Below are positions 51,676-61,726 of a stretch of 64,000 bases of DNA, piece after piece. Source of the stretch: Aquisphaera giovannonii (GTDB lineage: Bacteria; Planctomycetota; Planctomycetia; Isosphaerales; Isosphaeraceae). Under the pieces are notes generated by a model. That model was not told the DNA's origin. It worked only from the letters and a program-made list of their open reading frames with translations, and made no database searches. The first letter of the stretch is position 1. The number at the start of each line of letters is the position of its first letter. The stretch covers positions 8,866,001 through 8,930,000 of the forward strand of contig NZ_CP042997.1 in NCBI RefSeq assembly GCF_008087625.1, in the 5' to 3' direction. A program made the translations under genes and the position numbers.

Positions 51676-54202
51676 AGAGGAACTCGTTGGAACAGAGGAG
51701 CTGCTGGCAGAGGTCCGTCAGCGCGGCCAGCTCGGGGTCCTTGCCCTCCCGGGGGGCGGCGACGAAGGCGACGGCGGCCTCCAGCTCCTCCGGGCTGATC
51801 GGGCGCTGGTAGGCCAGCGCCCAGGCGCCGGCGAGGAGCCGTCGCGACCGATCCGGCCCCGCCGTCGTCGCGGACAGCAGCCGCTGCGCCATGGACCTCG
51901 CATGCGCCAGGGTGAAATCACTATTCATGAGCATGAGCGCCTGCTGCGGCGACGTGCTCGGCTGGCGGCGGTCGCAGTTGACGGCCAGCGCCGGCGCGTC
52001 GAACGCGGCGAGCAGGGACACGGGCCGGGTCCGGCGGATCTGGAGGTAGATGCTCCGCCGCGGCGAGTCCTTGTCCGGGAGCACCTGGCCGACCGTGTCC
52101 TCCGCCACCGGCACCGGCGCGCCGAACGGCGTCGGGTCGAGGCGCCCGGAGACCGCGAGCACCTTGTCGCGGAGCGCCTCGGCGTCCAGGCGATGGACCG
52201 GGTAGCGGCCGTAGAGGGCGCCCTCGCCGTCCGCCGCGTCCCGCGACGGGTCGCGGCGGGAGGTTTGGCGATAGGTCGTCGAGGTCACGATCAGCCGATG
52301 CATCCGCTTCAGGCCCCAGCCGCCGCGGGCGACCTCGTCGGCGAGCCAGTCGAGCAGCTCGGGATGCGTCGGCCTCAGCCCGAGCGTCCCGAAGTCGCCG
52401 GGGGTCTCGACGATGCCGCGGCCGAAATGATGGAGCCAGATCCGGTTCATGAGCACGCGCCCGACGAGCGGGTGCCGGCCGTCCACCAGGTGCCGCGCGT
52501 AGGCGAGGCGGCGTCCGGTGGTCGGCAGCGTCGGGTCGTCCGCGGGCACCTCGAACCGCTTCCCCTCGGCGGCCGCGATGGTCAGGTCGCCCGGCCCGAC
52601 CGGCGACTTCGGCTGGCGGTGGTCGCCCCGATGGAAGACGCGCGTCTCGGGCGCGACGCCTGGGACCTCATCCAGCACGCTGACGAAGTCCTCCGGCGGC
52701 TTCTCCGCGCGCTTCGCCGCCACGCGCTCGGCATCCTTCTTCAGCTCGTCGGCGGCCTTCTGGTCGTACTGGTAGAGCACCCCCGCGCTGATGATCACGC
52801 TCGGGTTCGAGTCCAGCAGCGCCTTCTGCGCGGGGGTCCGCCTGTCGGCCGGCGAGTCCAGGGCCGCGCGGAGCCTGTCCCGCACGTCCATCGGGAACTT
52901 CGCGAGCTCCTTCTCCGTCGCCGCCGCGAGGAACCGGGCGGTCTTGGCATCGACTTCTTTCTGGATCGCCTGCGCCTGGGCCTCGACCGCCGCGGCCCGC
53001 GTGCGGTCGGCGTCGGAGTAGAGCGAGATGAGCCGCTGGCCGGGCTGCCGCCAGTGCTGCGGGTCGAGGGCCGGCTCGAACACGGCCCGAAGCCGGAAAT
53101 AGTCCGACTGGGGGATCGGGTCGTAGCGATGGTCGTGGCACTGCGCGCACGCGACGGTCAGGCCCAGGACCGTCGAGCTGACGATCTTGATCGTGTCGTA
53201 GACGACCTGGTTGGAAGTCAGGCCGTCCACGCCCCCTCCGGCGGTGCCGTCGGGGGCATTGCGGAGGAAGCCGGTCGCCGCCAGCAGCTCGACCTGATCG
53301 GGCTTCAGGTTCGTCCAGGGCCTGGGTACGAGCTCGTCGCCCGCGAGCTGCTCGATGAGGAACCGGTCGAAGGGCCTGTCGGCGTTCAGGGCGCGGATGA
53401 CGTAGTCGCGGTACTTGTACGCGTAGGCCCGGGGCGTGTCCTGGGGCCCGTCCCCTTCGGAGTCGGCGTAGCCGGCCGGGTCCAGCCAGTGCCTCGCCCA
53501 CCGTTCGCCGTAATGGGGGCTGTCGAGGAGCCGGTCCACGAGCTTCTCGTAGGCGTCGGGTGCGGGATCGGCGACGAAGGCCTCGACCTCGCCCGGCGTC
53601 GGGGGCAGCCCCGTCAGGTCGGCGTGGAGGCGGCGGATGAGGGTGCGGCGGTCGGCGTCGGGGGCGAATTCCAGCCCGCGATCGCGGAGCCGGGCCAGCA
53701 CGAACGCGTCGATCGGCGTCCGCACGCGATCCTTTGGCCCGGATGGCGGCGGCTCCGGGCGCCGGATCGGCTGGAAGGCCCAGAACGCCCGCTCCTCCGG
53801 CGTGATGTCGATCCCGGGAGGCAGGCTTTCGGGCTCGGCCCGCGCCGCCGGGGCCCCGGCGGCGATCCATCGCTCGAGCACCGCCACGCGGTCCGCCGGC
53901 ACCTTCTTCTCGCCCGGCGGCATCGCGCCGTCCCGGACGCGGGAGAGCAGCTCGCTCTCCCCGGGCTTGCCCGGGACCACCGCCGGGCCGCCCTCCCCGC
54001 CCTTCACGGCGAACCGCCGCAGCCGGAGGTCGAGCTTCCCCTTGAGCGACTCGCCCCCGCCGTGGCAGTCGAGGCAGTACGCCTTGAGGATCGGCCGCAC
54101 GTCCCTCTCGAACGTCGGTGCCTCGCCGGCCCGCGCGGGGCCGTCCGCGAGGGCCAGGAGGATCAGGAGCGTTCCGCCCAGCTTGCGCATCGAGAGCCCC
54201 AT
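51665..54202 (-). CDS. PSCyt1/DUF1549/DUF1553 exported cytochrome-type protein (second copy)
   Basis: An 845-residue relative of the gene at 43586: signal peptide, heme-type motif Cys43-Leu-Asp-Cys46-His47, DUF1549 (Leu-Thr-Gly-Leu-Pro-Pro-Thr-Pro; Cys-Ala-Gln-Cys-His-Asp-His) and DUF1553 (Met-Asn-Arg-Ile-Trp-Leu-His-His-Phe-Gly-Arg-Gly; Cys-Ser-Asn-Glu-Phe). Possible starts are the ATG at 54202, another at 54190 and a GTG at 54217. I chose 54202 because GGGGA is about eight bases upstream. Confidence 0.88.
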   Translation of the reverse strand: MGLSMRKLGGTLLILLALADGPARAGEAPTFERDVRPILKAYCLDCHGGGESLKGKLDLRLRRFAVKGGEGGPAVVPGKPGESELLSRVRDGAMPPGEKKVPADRVAVLERWIAAGAPAARAEPESLPPGIDITPEERAFWAFQPIRRPEPPPSGPKDRVRTPIDAFVLARLRDRGLEFAPDADRRTLIRRLHADLTGLPPTPGEVEAFVADPAPDAYEKLVDRLLDSPHYGERWARHWLDPAGYADSEGDGPQDTPRAYAYKYRDYVIRALNADRPFDRFLIEQLAGDELVPRPWTNLKPDQVELLAATGFLRNAPDGTAGGGVDGLTSNQVVYDTIKIVSSTVLGLTVACAQCHDHRYDPIPQSDYFRLRAVFEPALDPQHWRQPGQRLISLYSDADRTRAAAVEAQAQAIQKEVDAKTARFLAAATEKELAKFPMDVRDRLRAALDSPADRRTPAQKALLDSNPSVIISAGVLYQYDQKAADELKKDAERVAAKRAEKPPEDFVSVLDEVPGVAPETRVFHRGDHRQPKSPVGPGDLTIAAAEGKRFEVPADDPTLPTTGRRLAYARHLVDGRHPLVGRVLMNRIWLHHFGRGIVETPGDFGTLGLRPTHPELLDWLADEVARGGWGLKRMHRLIVTSTTYRQTSRRDPSRDAADGEGALYGRYPVHRLDAEALRDKVLAVSGRLDPTPFGAPVPVAEDTVGQVLPDKDSPRRSIYLQIRRTRPVSLLAAFDAPALAVNCDRRQPSTSPQQALMLMNSDFTLAHARSMAQRLLSATTAGPDRSRRLLAGAWALAYQRPISPEELEAAVAFVAAPREGKDPELAALTDLCQQLLCSNEFLYVD

Positions 54203-54329
54203 CACGCCCGTCCCCACACGTCACGAACCCGGGACGGGCGACGGCCCACCCACCGCTAAATCATTGTTGAACATTCTCTCCGCGTCAAGTCGCCGTCCGG
54301 GGAGGGGGTAGGGTGCGATGGGGTCCGGA

Positions 54330-55895
54330 TCAGGTGTTGACCAGGGCCGTCTCCCGGAGGGCCATCCGGCGGGTCAGGACGGCGAGGTGGAGGTGGAGGG
54401 CACACTTCCACGCGAACTGGAAGAGGTAGCGGGGCGGCCGCCTCGCGGCGAGGAGGCGCCGGAGGTGGCGGGCGTAGGTCGGCCGATAGGGCCTCGTCCG
54501 GGGGTCGGCCCAGACGCGGGCCAGGATGACGATGGCCGCGAGGATCGTCAGCACCTGGACCTTCAGGTAGGACAGGGGCCGATGCCGGCGGAGCCACGTC
54601 ATCTTGGCCGTGCCCAGGGGGAGGCGGCCCTCGACGAACAGGGCGTCGTACCGCGCGAAGTAGTTCTCCGCGTCGTAGAGACGCTCCATCAGGCCGACCC
54701 AGCCGTCGCGCAGCTCCTCGCGGCTCATGCCCAGGGGGATGATGTTCGTGGCGATGTTCGGGTCGTCGGCCGCGGCGTTGTCGAGGCGGCCCTCGGCCTC
54801 CAGCCGCTCGTACAGCGGGGTCTTCGGGATCGCCGAGAGCATCCCCGCCATCGCCCCGACGATGCGCGACCGGCCGAGGAACTCGAACTGCCGATCGAAG
54901 ACCCCCGGGTCGTCGCTGTCGAAGCCGACGATCATGCCGGCGTAGACCTCCAAGCCCTCCTCCTGGATGCGGCGGATTCGGTCCTCGAGCGACCCGCGCA
55001 CGTTCTGGTACTTCTTCGTCTCCCGCAGCGCCGCCTCGTCGGGGCTCTCGATCCCGATGAAGACCGCGACGAGGCCCGCCTCGGTCATCAGGCGCATCAG
55101 CTCCTCGTCCTCGGCCAGGTCCAGCGACGCCTCGGTGAAGAGGGCCACCGGGTAGCCGTTCGCGTGCTGCCATTCGATCAGGGCGCGGAGGATGACCTTG
55201 GCGGCCTTCTTGTTGCCGATGAAGTTGTCGTCGACGAGGAAGACGACGCGGGCCCCCAGGCGGTACTGGGCGTCGACCTCGGCCACGACCTGCTCGGCCG
55301 TCTTGATCCGCGGGCGGCGGCCGAAGATGACGATGATGTCGCAGAACTCGCACTGGAACGGGCAGCCGCGCGAGGTCTGGACGCACCCCATGGCGTAGTG
55401 GCGGAACGGCACGAGGTCGTATCGCGGCGTCGGGACCCGGGTCATGTCCGTCTTCTCGGCCTGCTCATACCGCGAGGCGTGCCGGCCCTCCGCCCACTCC
55501 TCGAGGAAGCGGGGCCAGGTCTCCTCCGCCTCGCCGATGAACGCGACGTCGATCAGGCCCGGCTCGAACCAGAGCTCCGCCACGCTGACCCACGGCCCGC
55601 CGACGACCACGAAGATCCCCCGGGCGCGGAGCTCGACGAGCAGCTCGAGCATCCGGTCGCGCTGGACCGACATGCCGGTCAGGCCCACGATGTCGAAGGC
55701 ATCCAGGGCGTCCAGGTCCAGGTCCTCGACGTTCTCGTCGATCAGGACCACCTCGTGCCCCGGCGGCGTCAGGCCGGCCAGCGTCGGCAGCGCGAGGACC
55801 GGCATGTTGGCCTTCTTGCCCAGCAGCGGGAGTGCATGGTTGAGGCCCCAGAACGAGGTGGGGAAGCGGGGATTGATCAGGCAGATTCGAGCCAT
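54330..55895 (-). CDS. B12-binding domain radical SAM protein
   Basis: A 521-residue enzyme. Residues ~1-140 are a cobalamin-binding Rossmann domain (Asn-Pro-Arg-Phe-Pro, Val-Val-Val-Gly-Gly-Pro-Trp-Val). A radical SAM domain follows with Cys178-Pro-Phe-Gln-Cys182-Glu-Phe-Cys185 for the 4Fe-4S cluster. The C-terminal part fits DUF4070, and a hydrophobic helix is near 430. This architecture occurs in the HpnP-type hopanoid methylases and BchE-like enzymes. The substrate here is unknown; a lipid methylation or rearrangement is plausible. The start at 55895 begins the B12 domain. No neighbouring pathway gene gives a clue. Confidence 0.85.
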   Translation of the reverse strand: MARICLINPRFPTSFWGLNHALPLLGKKANMPVLALPTLAGLTPPGHEVVLIDENVEDLDLDALDAFDIVGLTGMSVQRDRMLELLVELRARGIFVVVGGPWVSVAELWFEPGLIDVAFIGEAEETWPRFLEEWAEGRHASRYEQAEKTDMTRVPTPRYDLVPFRHYAMGCVQTSRGCPFQCEFCDIIVIFGRRPRIKTAEQVVAEVDAQYRLGARVVFLVDDNFIGNKKAAKVILRALIEWQHANGYPVALFTEASLDLAEDEELMRLMTEAGLVAVFIGIESPDEAALRETKKYQNVRGSLEDRIRRIQEEGLEVYAGMIVGFDSDDPGVFDRQFEFLGRSRIVGAMAGMLSAIPKTPLYERLEAEGRLDNAAADDPNIATNIIPLGMSREELRDGWVGLMERLYDAENYFARYDALFVEGRLPLGTAKMTWLRRHRPLSYLKVQVLTILAAIVILARVWADPRTRPYRPTYARHLRRLLAARRPPRYLFQFAWKCALHLHLAVLTRRMALRETALVNT

Positions 55896-56322
55896 CGGGG
55901 CCTGGCCTGTTCGGGATGGGGGTGGATGGTGAAAGGCGATGCGAGGATTGGAATGGGACATCGCCGAGAGTCCCACTGATAACCCGAAACCTGATCGCTG
56001 GAAAGAACAAGGATCGCCGCGCGAGATGGATTCGAATGCGAAAGAGGGGCCAAATCGCCAAGGGAGGCGACCTGGCCCCTCAACATTTGCCCATCCTGCC
56101 GAGGCCACCAAGAGGGCGGAGCAGAGACTCGGCCATCAAGCCTCGGCGACCGACGCGCACTCCCGCGTCCGAGTTTGGTGCGACGAGGGCCCGCACCTCA
56201 CCATGCATCGAAGACGCAATGAGCCTTATGCCGGTTCGCCTCGGCGCGGCCCGAAATTGCGGATGCGCGCTGGGTCCCCGCGGCGGCCCCGGGCCGTGGC
56301 GACCCGGCGAGCGGGACGATGG
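55896..56322. other. Intergenic region upstream of the radical SAM gene
   Basis: No supportable gene. Base composition is mildly richer in A than in the flanking genes; it should hold the promoter of the radical SAM gene and the end of the cysNC transcript. I see no clear promoter hexamers or terminator hairpin. Confidence 0.35.
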
Positions 56323-58257
56323 TCAGCCCAGGTAGCCCCGCGACCTCATGAGCGCGACGATGCGGTCGATGCACTGGTCCAGGCTGACCTGGTCGGTCTG
56401 GAGGACGAGGTCCGGCGACTTCGGCTCCTCGAAGGCCGCGGTGACGCCCGGCATCTGGGCGATCCTCCCCTCGTCGGCCAGGCGGTAGGCGCCGCTCGTG
56501 TCGCGGGACCGCAGGACGTCCATGGGCGCGGTGCAGTAGACCTCCAGCACGCGGTCCCGGCCGATCAGGTCCTTGGCCTTCTCCCGGACCGCCTCGTGCG
56601 GGGCGACGAACGCCGCGATGGTGATCATGCCGGCGTCGTTCATCAGCTTGGCGACCTCGGCGGACCGCCGCAGGTTCTCGGAGCGGTCGTCGGCGGTGAA
56701 GCCGAGGTCCCGGTTCAGCCCCTGCCGCATGTTCTGGCCGTACAGGACGGTCACCGCCCGGCCCTCGTCCCAGAGCCGCCTCTCCAGGCCGTAGGCGATC
56801 CGGCTCTTCCCGCTGCCGGTCAGGCCGACCAGCAGCACCGTCGCCGGCACCTGGCCGAGGCGCCGCTGGCGATCCTCCGGCGAGACCAGGCTCTCGCGGA
56901 GCTTGAGCCGCACCGCCGGCTCCGACCCCCAGGCGTCGCCGGGGGCCCGGCCCCCGCCGGCCTCGAGGATCATCCCGGCGCCGACGGTGTTGTTGGTCAG
57001 CCGGTCGATCAGGATGAACGCCCCGGTCGCGGCGTTGATGCGGTACGGGTCGTACGCCAGCGGCTGGGTCAGGCTGAGCTGCACGTGCCCGACCTCATTC
57101 AGCCCCAGCCGGGCGATGGACCGGTGCTCCAGGGTGTTGACGTCGACGCCGTGCCGGAACGACGCGACCTCCGCCGACACCTGCCGCGTGGTCTGCTTCA
57201 GCGTGTAGGTCCGGCCGGGCACGAGGGGCTGCTCGGCCATCCAGACCACCATCGCCTCGATCTCGCCGCTGACGTGCGGGGGGTCGTCTGGCCGCACCAG
57301 CATGTCGCCGCGGCTGACGTCCACCTCGTCGGCCAGCGTGACCGTCACGGCCTGGGGCGCGAAGGCGGCCTCGAGCTCGCCGTCGTAGGTCACGATGGAC
57401 TTCACCCGGCTGCGACGGCCGGAGGGCAGCACCATCACCTCGTCCCCCTTGCGGAGGATGCCCGACGCCACCGTGCCGGCGAATCCCCGGAAGTCGAGGT
57501 TGGGCCGGATGACGTACTGCACGGGGAACCGCAGGTCGGCCAGGTTGCGGTCGCTGGCGATGTGGACCGTCTCCAGGTGGTCCAGGAGCGGCGGGCCCGA
57601 GTACCAGGGCATCGCCTCGCTCCGCGAGACGACGTTGTCGCCCTTGAGCGCGGACATCGGGATGAACGTGATGTCCCGCAGGTCGAGCTTGGCGACGAAC
57701 CCGGTGTACTCGTCCTTGATCCGCTCGAAGGCCTCGCGGGAGTAGCCGACGAGGTCCATCTTGTTGATCGCGACGACGACGTGCCGGATGCCCAGCAGCG
57801 AGACGATGAACGAGTGCCGGCGGGTCTGGGTCATGACGCCGTGGCGGGCGTCGATGAGGATGATGGCGAGCTGGCACGTCGAGGCGCCGGTCGCCATGTT
57901 GCGCGTGTACTGCTCGTGGCCCGGCGTGTCGGCGATGATGAACTTGCGGCGGTCGGTCGAGAAGTAGCGATAGGCGACGTCGATGGTGATGCCCTGCTCG
58001 CGCTCGGCCTTCAGGCCGTCGGTCAGCAGGGCGAGGTCCACCTCGCCGGCGCCGGTGGTGCCGACCTTCTCGCTGTCGCGCCTCACGGCGGCGAGCTGGT
58101 CCTCGTAGATCATCTTCGTGTCGTGCAGGAGCCGGCCGATGAGCGTGCTCTTGCCGTCGTCCACGCTGCCGCAGGTGAGGAAGCGGAGAAGCTCCTTCCT
58201 CTGGTGGCGGGCGAGGTAGCTGTGGATGTCTTCCTTGCTCAGGTCGATGGCCTGCAT
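56323..58257 (-). CDS. cysN: Bifunctional sulfate adenylyltransferase large subunit / adenylylsulfate kinase (CysNC)
   Basis: A 644-residue fusion. Residues 1-440 form the GTPase subunit of ATP sulfurylase: P-loop Gly30-Ser-Val-Asp-Asp-Gly-Lys-Ser-Thr38, Asp110-Thr-Pro-Gly-His114, Asn165-Lys-Met-Asp168. Residues ~465-640 are an APS-kinase domain with P-loop Gly478-Leu-Thr-Gly-Ser-Gly-Lys-Ser485 and Arg-Asp-Leu-Gly-Phe. The usual Asp-Gly-Asp-Asn catalytic motif reads Tyr506-Gly-Gln-Asn509 here. With CysD it makes APS from sulfate and ATP, and the kinase domain would make PAPS. The gene starts one base after cysD ends. Confidence 0.92.
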   Translation of the reverse strand: MQAIDLSKEDIHSYLARHQRKELLRFLTCGSVDDGKSTLIGRLLHDTKMIYEDQLAAVRRDSEKVGTTGAGEVDLALLTDGLKAEREQGITIDVAYRYFSTDRRKFIIADTPGHEQYTRNMATGASTCQLAIILIDARHGVMTQTRRHSFIVSLLGIRHVVVAINKMDLVGYSREAFERIKDEYTGFVAKLDLRDITFIPMSALKGDNVVSRSEAMPWYSGPPLLDHLETVHIASDRNLADLRFPVQYVIRPNLDFRGFAGTVASGILRKGDEVMVLPSGRRSRVKSIVTYDGELEAAFAPQAVTVTLADEVDVSRGDMLVRPDDPPHVSGEIEAMVVWMAEQPLVPGRTYTLKQTTRQVSAEVASFRHGVDVNTLEHRSIARLGLNEVGHVQLSLTQPLAYDPYRINAATGAFILIDRLTNNTVGAGMILEAGGGRAPGDAWGSEPAVRLKLRESLVSPEDRQRRLGQVPATVLLVGLTGSGKSRIAYGLERRLWDEGRAVTVLYGQNMRQGLNRDLGFTADDRSENLRRSAEVAKLMNDAGMITIAAFVAPHEAVREKAKDLIGRDRVLEVYCTAPMDVLRSRDTSGAYRLADEGRIAQMPGVTAAFEEPKSPDLVLQTDQVSLDQCIDRIVALMRSRGYLG

Positions 58258-58258
58258 G

Positions 58259-59176
58259 TCAGAAGTACCCCTCGCGCTTCTTCTGCTCCATCGACCCGGA
58301 CTCGTCGTGGTCGATCACCCGGCCCTGCCGCTCGGAATTCCTGGCCAGGAGCATCTCCTCGATGATCCCCGGCAGCGTGGTCGCGTCGCTCTCGATCGCG
58401 CCGGTGAGCGGGTAGCAGCCGAGCGTGCGGAACCGCACCTTCTTCATCATCGGCACCTCGCCGGGCCGCAGCCGCATCCGGTCGTCGTCCACCATGATCA
58501 GCGTGCCGTCGCGCTCGACGACCGGGCGGACGTCGGCGAAGTAGAGCGGCACGATCGGGATGCCCTCCAGGTGGATGTACTGCCAGACGTCCAGCTCGGT
58601 CCAGTTGCTCAGCGGGAAGGCGCGGATGCTCTCCCCCTTGTTGACCTTGCCGTTGTACAGGTTCCAGAGCTCGGGCCGCTGGTTCTTCGGGTCCCACTGG
58701 TGCAGGCGGTCGCGGAAGCTGTAGACGCGCTCCTTGGCCCGGCTCTTCTCCTCGTCCCGGCGGGCGCCGCCGAAGGCCGCGTCGAACTGGTAGTGGTTGA
58801 GCGCCTGCTTCAGCGCCACCGTCTTCATGATGTCGGTGTGCTTCTTCGACCCGTGGTCGAACGGGTTGATGTTCTGCGCGACCCCCTCCTGGTTGGTCCA
58901 GACCTTCAGGTCCAGGCCCTGCTCGCGACAGTACCGGTCGCGGAACTCGATCATCGCCCGGAACTTCCAGGTCGTGTCCACGTGCAGCAGCGGGAAGGGC
59001 AGCCGGCCGGGATGGAACGCCTTCTGCGCCAGCCGCAGCATGACGGCCGAGTCCTTGCCGATCGAGTAGAGCATCACGGGCCGCTCGAACTCCGCGGCGA
59101 CCTCCCGGATGATGTGGATGCTCTCCGCCTCGAGCACCTTCAGGTGGGTCAGGTTGTAGCTGCCGGTGCCGACCAT
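58259..59176 (-). CDS. cysD: Sulfate adenylyltransferase small subunit (CysD)
   Basis: A 305-residue PAPS-reductase-fold protein: [10 protein letters not shown] (PP-loop), [24 protein letters not shown] and Gly-Cys-Tyr-Pro-Leu-Thr-Gly near the end. It catalyses APS formation with the CysN GTPase encoded just downstream. Start at 59176 has GGGAGG four bases upstream; the frame is open upstream but without similarity. Confidence 0.95.
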   Translation of the reverse strand: MVGTGSYNLTHLKVLEAESIHIIREVAAEFERPVMLYSIGKDSAVMLRLAQKAFHPGRLPFPLLHVDTTWKFRAMIEFRDRYCREQGLDLKVWTNQEGVAQNINPFDHGSKKHTDIMKTVALKQALNHYQFDAAFGGARRDEEKSRAKERVYSFRDRLHQWDPKNQRPELWNLYNGKVNKGESIRAFPLSNWTELDVWQYIHLEGIPIVPLYFADVRPVVERDGTLIMVDDDRMRLRPGEVPMMKKVRFRTLGCYPLTGAIESDATTLPGIIEEMLLARNSERQGRVIDHDESGSMEQKKREGYF

Positions 59177-59763
59177 TCGCCCTCCCGTTCCGCCCCTAAC
59201 TTCCGCCCCGCGAGGCCCGCCCCCCGCCGGGCGGCGTGGGGCGATGGCCGGCCCTTCCTTCGCACTCCGCCCGCGAGAGCGGCCCCCGCGCCACGGCCTG
59301 GGCGAAGGGCATCCCCGGGCCGACTGCGTCCTTCCGCCATCGACGGGGGCCACTGCCCGCGTCTCGCCGGGCGGCGTCTCGCATCGTCGAGCCGCCCCTG
59401 GCCGGGCGGGCATGCCGCATCGGATTCCGTGAGGAGCATGCGTCAAGACAACACGCGCGGCGGGCCGTCCCATCGCCGGGCAGGGCGAGCATCGCATTCT
59501 AGCACGCTCAGGCAAGCATGAGGAAGCCGACATGCCGTCGCACCAACAACCCACCCATTCAATCTTGATCAGGCCGACACGAAGCCGTCCGGACGCGAAA
59601 GCGGGGCGCGCCCGGCGTCGTGCTCACGGGGATTGCGCGGGATCCGAAGCTGCGGCGGGCCCGCCTCGCAGGGACCGTGCGGTTGTCTTGATCGCGGGTG
59701 CCCGGGCGCGGAGGATGGGGATGGGCCAATCTCCCTGCGTCCCCTCGAACCGAGGAACCACCC
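59177..59763. other. Divergent intergenic region between cysD and the ankyrin gene
   Basis: About 590 bases with no supportable gene. Several open frames exist on both strands but none has a ribosome site or family features. It should contain the cysDNC promoter (minus) and the promoter of the ankyrin gene (plus). I found no riboswitch-like or Cys-box-like signal that I could defend. Confidence 0.35.
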
Positions 59764-60387
59764 ATGCCCGATCCGATCTCTCGCCGGTCGTTCGCCACGA
59801 TGTTCGGCACGAGCGTCGTGCTCGCCTCCGCCACCGAGCCGTCCTCGGGCGACGAGAAGCGCGCTGCGGATCCTGGCCCCGTGGAGGCCGGGTTCGAGCG
59901 CGACTATCCCGCGCCGGGGTTCAAGCCCCGCTGGAAGAAGCCGCAGATCAACCGGCAGTTCGTGCAGGACTTCGTCATCTACGCGCACTCGGACCTGGAC
60001 ATGACGAGGAAGCTGCTCGACAGGGAGCCCGCGCTCCTGAACGCGGCGATGGACTGGGGCGCCGGGGACTGGGAGACCGGCCTGGGCGGGGCGTCGCACA
60101 TGGGACGCCACGACATCGTCGAGTTCCTCCTCGGCCGCGGGGCCCGCATCGACCTCTTCTGCGCCGCCATGATGGGCCGCCTCGACGCGGTCAAGTCGTT
60201 CCTCACGCTACAGCCGGCGCTCATCGACGCGAAGGGGCCGCACGGCTTCACGCTCCACTTCCACGCCCAGGTCGGCGGGAAGGTCGCGGAGCCGGTGCTG
60301 GACTATCTCCAGTCGATCAAGAAGATCGAGCTGAAGCCCAACCCGTTCCTCAAGCCGCCCGCCGGCCCCGCCGGGGCGGCGAAGTGA
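59764..60387 (+). CDS. Exported ankyrin-repeat protein
   Basis: A 207-residue protein with a Tat-like Ser-Arg-Arg-Ser-Phe leader and, at about residues 75-160, two to three ankyrin-type helix pairs (Gly-Gly-Ala-Ser-His-Met-Gly-Arg-His-Asp-Ile-Val-Glu-Phe-Leu-Leu, Ala-Ala-Met-Met-Gly-Arg-Leu-Asp-Ala-Val-Lys-Ser-Phe-Leu). Such repeats bind other proteins; the partner is unknown. GAGG lies eight bases before the ATG at 59764. Confidence 0.8.
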   Translation: MPDPISRRSFATMFGTSVVLASATEPSSGDEKRAADPGPVEAGFERDYPAPGFKPRWKKPQINRQFVQDFVIYAHSDLDMTRKLLDREPALLNAAMDWGAGDWETGLGGASHMGRHDIVEFLLGRGARIDLFCAAMMGRLDAVKSFLTLQPALIDAKGPHGFTLHFHAQVGGKVAEPVLDYLQSIKKIELKPNPFLKPPAGPAGAAK

Positions 60388-60849
60388 TCGAGGAGCAGAC
60401 TCGGGCTCGACCCGGAACGGAGCCGGGCCCGTCCCCGACGGCCACCACTTCGTTGGCCGTGCCCCCGCCGGCGTGGTTCCCGCCGCCGCCGAAAGCCCCG
60501 TCGACGGCCCTCGTCCGTTCCTCCTGCCCGGCGAAGGTCCTTCGGATCCACCCCTGGAAAGTGCAATCCGCTCGCCGCCGGTTCTCACCAGCCGAGGGCG
60601 AGCCCACCGCCCCCTCGGCCCCCCGCCCGTCCGCGGAGGCTCCGCGGACGCCGCTGGTCCCGGTCCTCCCGGCGGTCCTCGGTCGGAACCGCCTGCGGCG
60701 GCGAGGGCACATCCCGGCACTCGGCCCGTTCCTCCTTGGTGAGCCTGGCGATTGCGGGGGGCGGAGTTATGATGTTGAACGGAGAGGGAGGCGGGGCCGA
60801 CGGACGGCCCGGGGCGGGACGGGGCGAGGGCGAATCGAGGAGGACGGCG
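60388..60849. other. Intergenic region with a 23-bp palindrome
   Basis: About 460 very GC-rich bases without a supportable gene. It holds the palindrome CGTCCGCGGAG-G-CTCCGCGGACG (60628-60650), which has no following T-run and so is not a classical terminator. Confidence 0.35.
60628..60650. repeat. Perfect 11-bp inverted repeat with one-base centre
   Basis: Arms CGTCCGCGGAG and CTCCGCGGACG surround a single G. It may be an operator-like dyad. Chance is possible given local GC content. Confidence 0.45.
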
Positions 60850-61656
60850 ATGAGCAGGGGGACGGGGATCGGCCTCGGGATGATGCTGGTGCTGGCGACG
60901 ATCGCGCCGGCGTGGGCCCAGGATAGGAAGGACGACTCGCCGGCGGACCCGACGGCCGCGGCGAGGAACCGGATGGTGGAGAGGCACCTGAAGGAGCGGG
61001 ACATCACGAATCCGCGGGTGCTCGAGGCCTTCCGGACCGTCCCGCGGCATAAATTCCTGCCCGAGAACACGCGCCGGCAGGCGTACGACGACGAGTCCAT
61101 CCCGATCGGCGAGGGGCAGACGATCACCCCGCCCTACGACGTCGCCTTCATGACCCAGCTCCTGGACCCCAAGCCCACGGACACGGTCTACGAGGTGGGC
61201 ACCGGCTCCGGCTACCAGTCGGCCATCCTCTCCCGGCTGGTCAAGGAGGTCTACTCGGTGGAGATCCACGAGCCCCTCTACAAGCGGGCGTCCGCGGTGC
61301 ACAGGGAGCTGGGCTACACCAACATCCACACAAAAGCAGGCGACGGCTACGAGGGCTGGCCGGACGCCGCCCCGTTCGACGCGATCATCGTCACGTGCGC
61401 CCCGCAGAAGATCCCCAGGCCGCTCATCGACCAGCTCAAGGAAGGGGGCAAGATGGCCATCCCCCTGGGCGACCGGTTCCACCAGTCCGTCCACCTGATC
61501 ACCAAGAAGGACGGCAAGCTGATCGACGTGGTGAAGAAGCCCACGCTCTTCGTCCCGATGACCGGCAAGGCCCTCAAGGAGAAGGCCGACCCCAAGCCCT
61601 CCGCGGAACAGCCCCCGGACGACGCCCCGAAGTCCCGGCGGAACCGCGGGAGGTAA
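60850..61656 (+). CDS. Exported protein-L-isoaspartate O-methyltransferase family protein
   Basis: A 268-residue PCMT-family methyltransferase: Gly-Gln-Thr-Ile-Thr-Pro-Pro-Tyr-Asp-Val-Ala-Phe-Met, the SAM loop Glu-Val-Gly-Thr-Gly-Ser-Gly-Tyr-Gln and Ile-Ile-Val-Thr-Cys-Ala-Pro. It repairs isoaspartyl residues by methylation in known members. Uniquely it starts with a signal peptide (residues 1-23, ending Pro-Ala-Trp-Ala-Gln), so it should act outside the cytoplasm. The C-terminus is a Lys/Pro-rich tail. GGAGG is six bases before the ATG at 60850. Confidence 0.88.
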   Translation: MSRGTGIGLGMMLVLATIAPAWAQDRKDDSPADPTAAARNRMVERHLKERDITNPRVLEAFRTVPRHKFLPENTRRQAYDDESIPIGEGQTITPPYDVAFMTQLLDPKPTDTVYEVGTGSGYQSAILSRLVKEVYSVEIHEPLYKRASAVHRELGYTNIHTKAGDGYEGWPDAAPFDAIIVTCAPQKIPRPLIDQLKEGGKMAIPLGDRFHQSVHLITKKDGKLIDVVKKPTLFVPMTGKALKEKADPKPSAEQPPDDAPKSRRNRGR

Positions 61657-61726
61657 CCACGGAAGGCATCGGGCGGCCAACACGAACGACTCATCACCAC
61701 AGACGCAAAGACAAATAAAAACATGC

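Noticed and set aside
51428..54259. A 943-codon open frame on the plus strand
   Set aside because: Exact antisense of the second cytochrome-type gene; no family features.
60388..60735. Possible transposase or protein remnant on the minus strand
   Set aside because: Some Arg/Gly-rich frames are open, but none resembles a known family; GC richness explains them.
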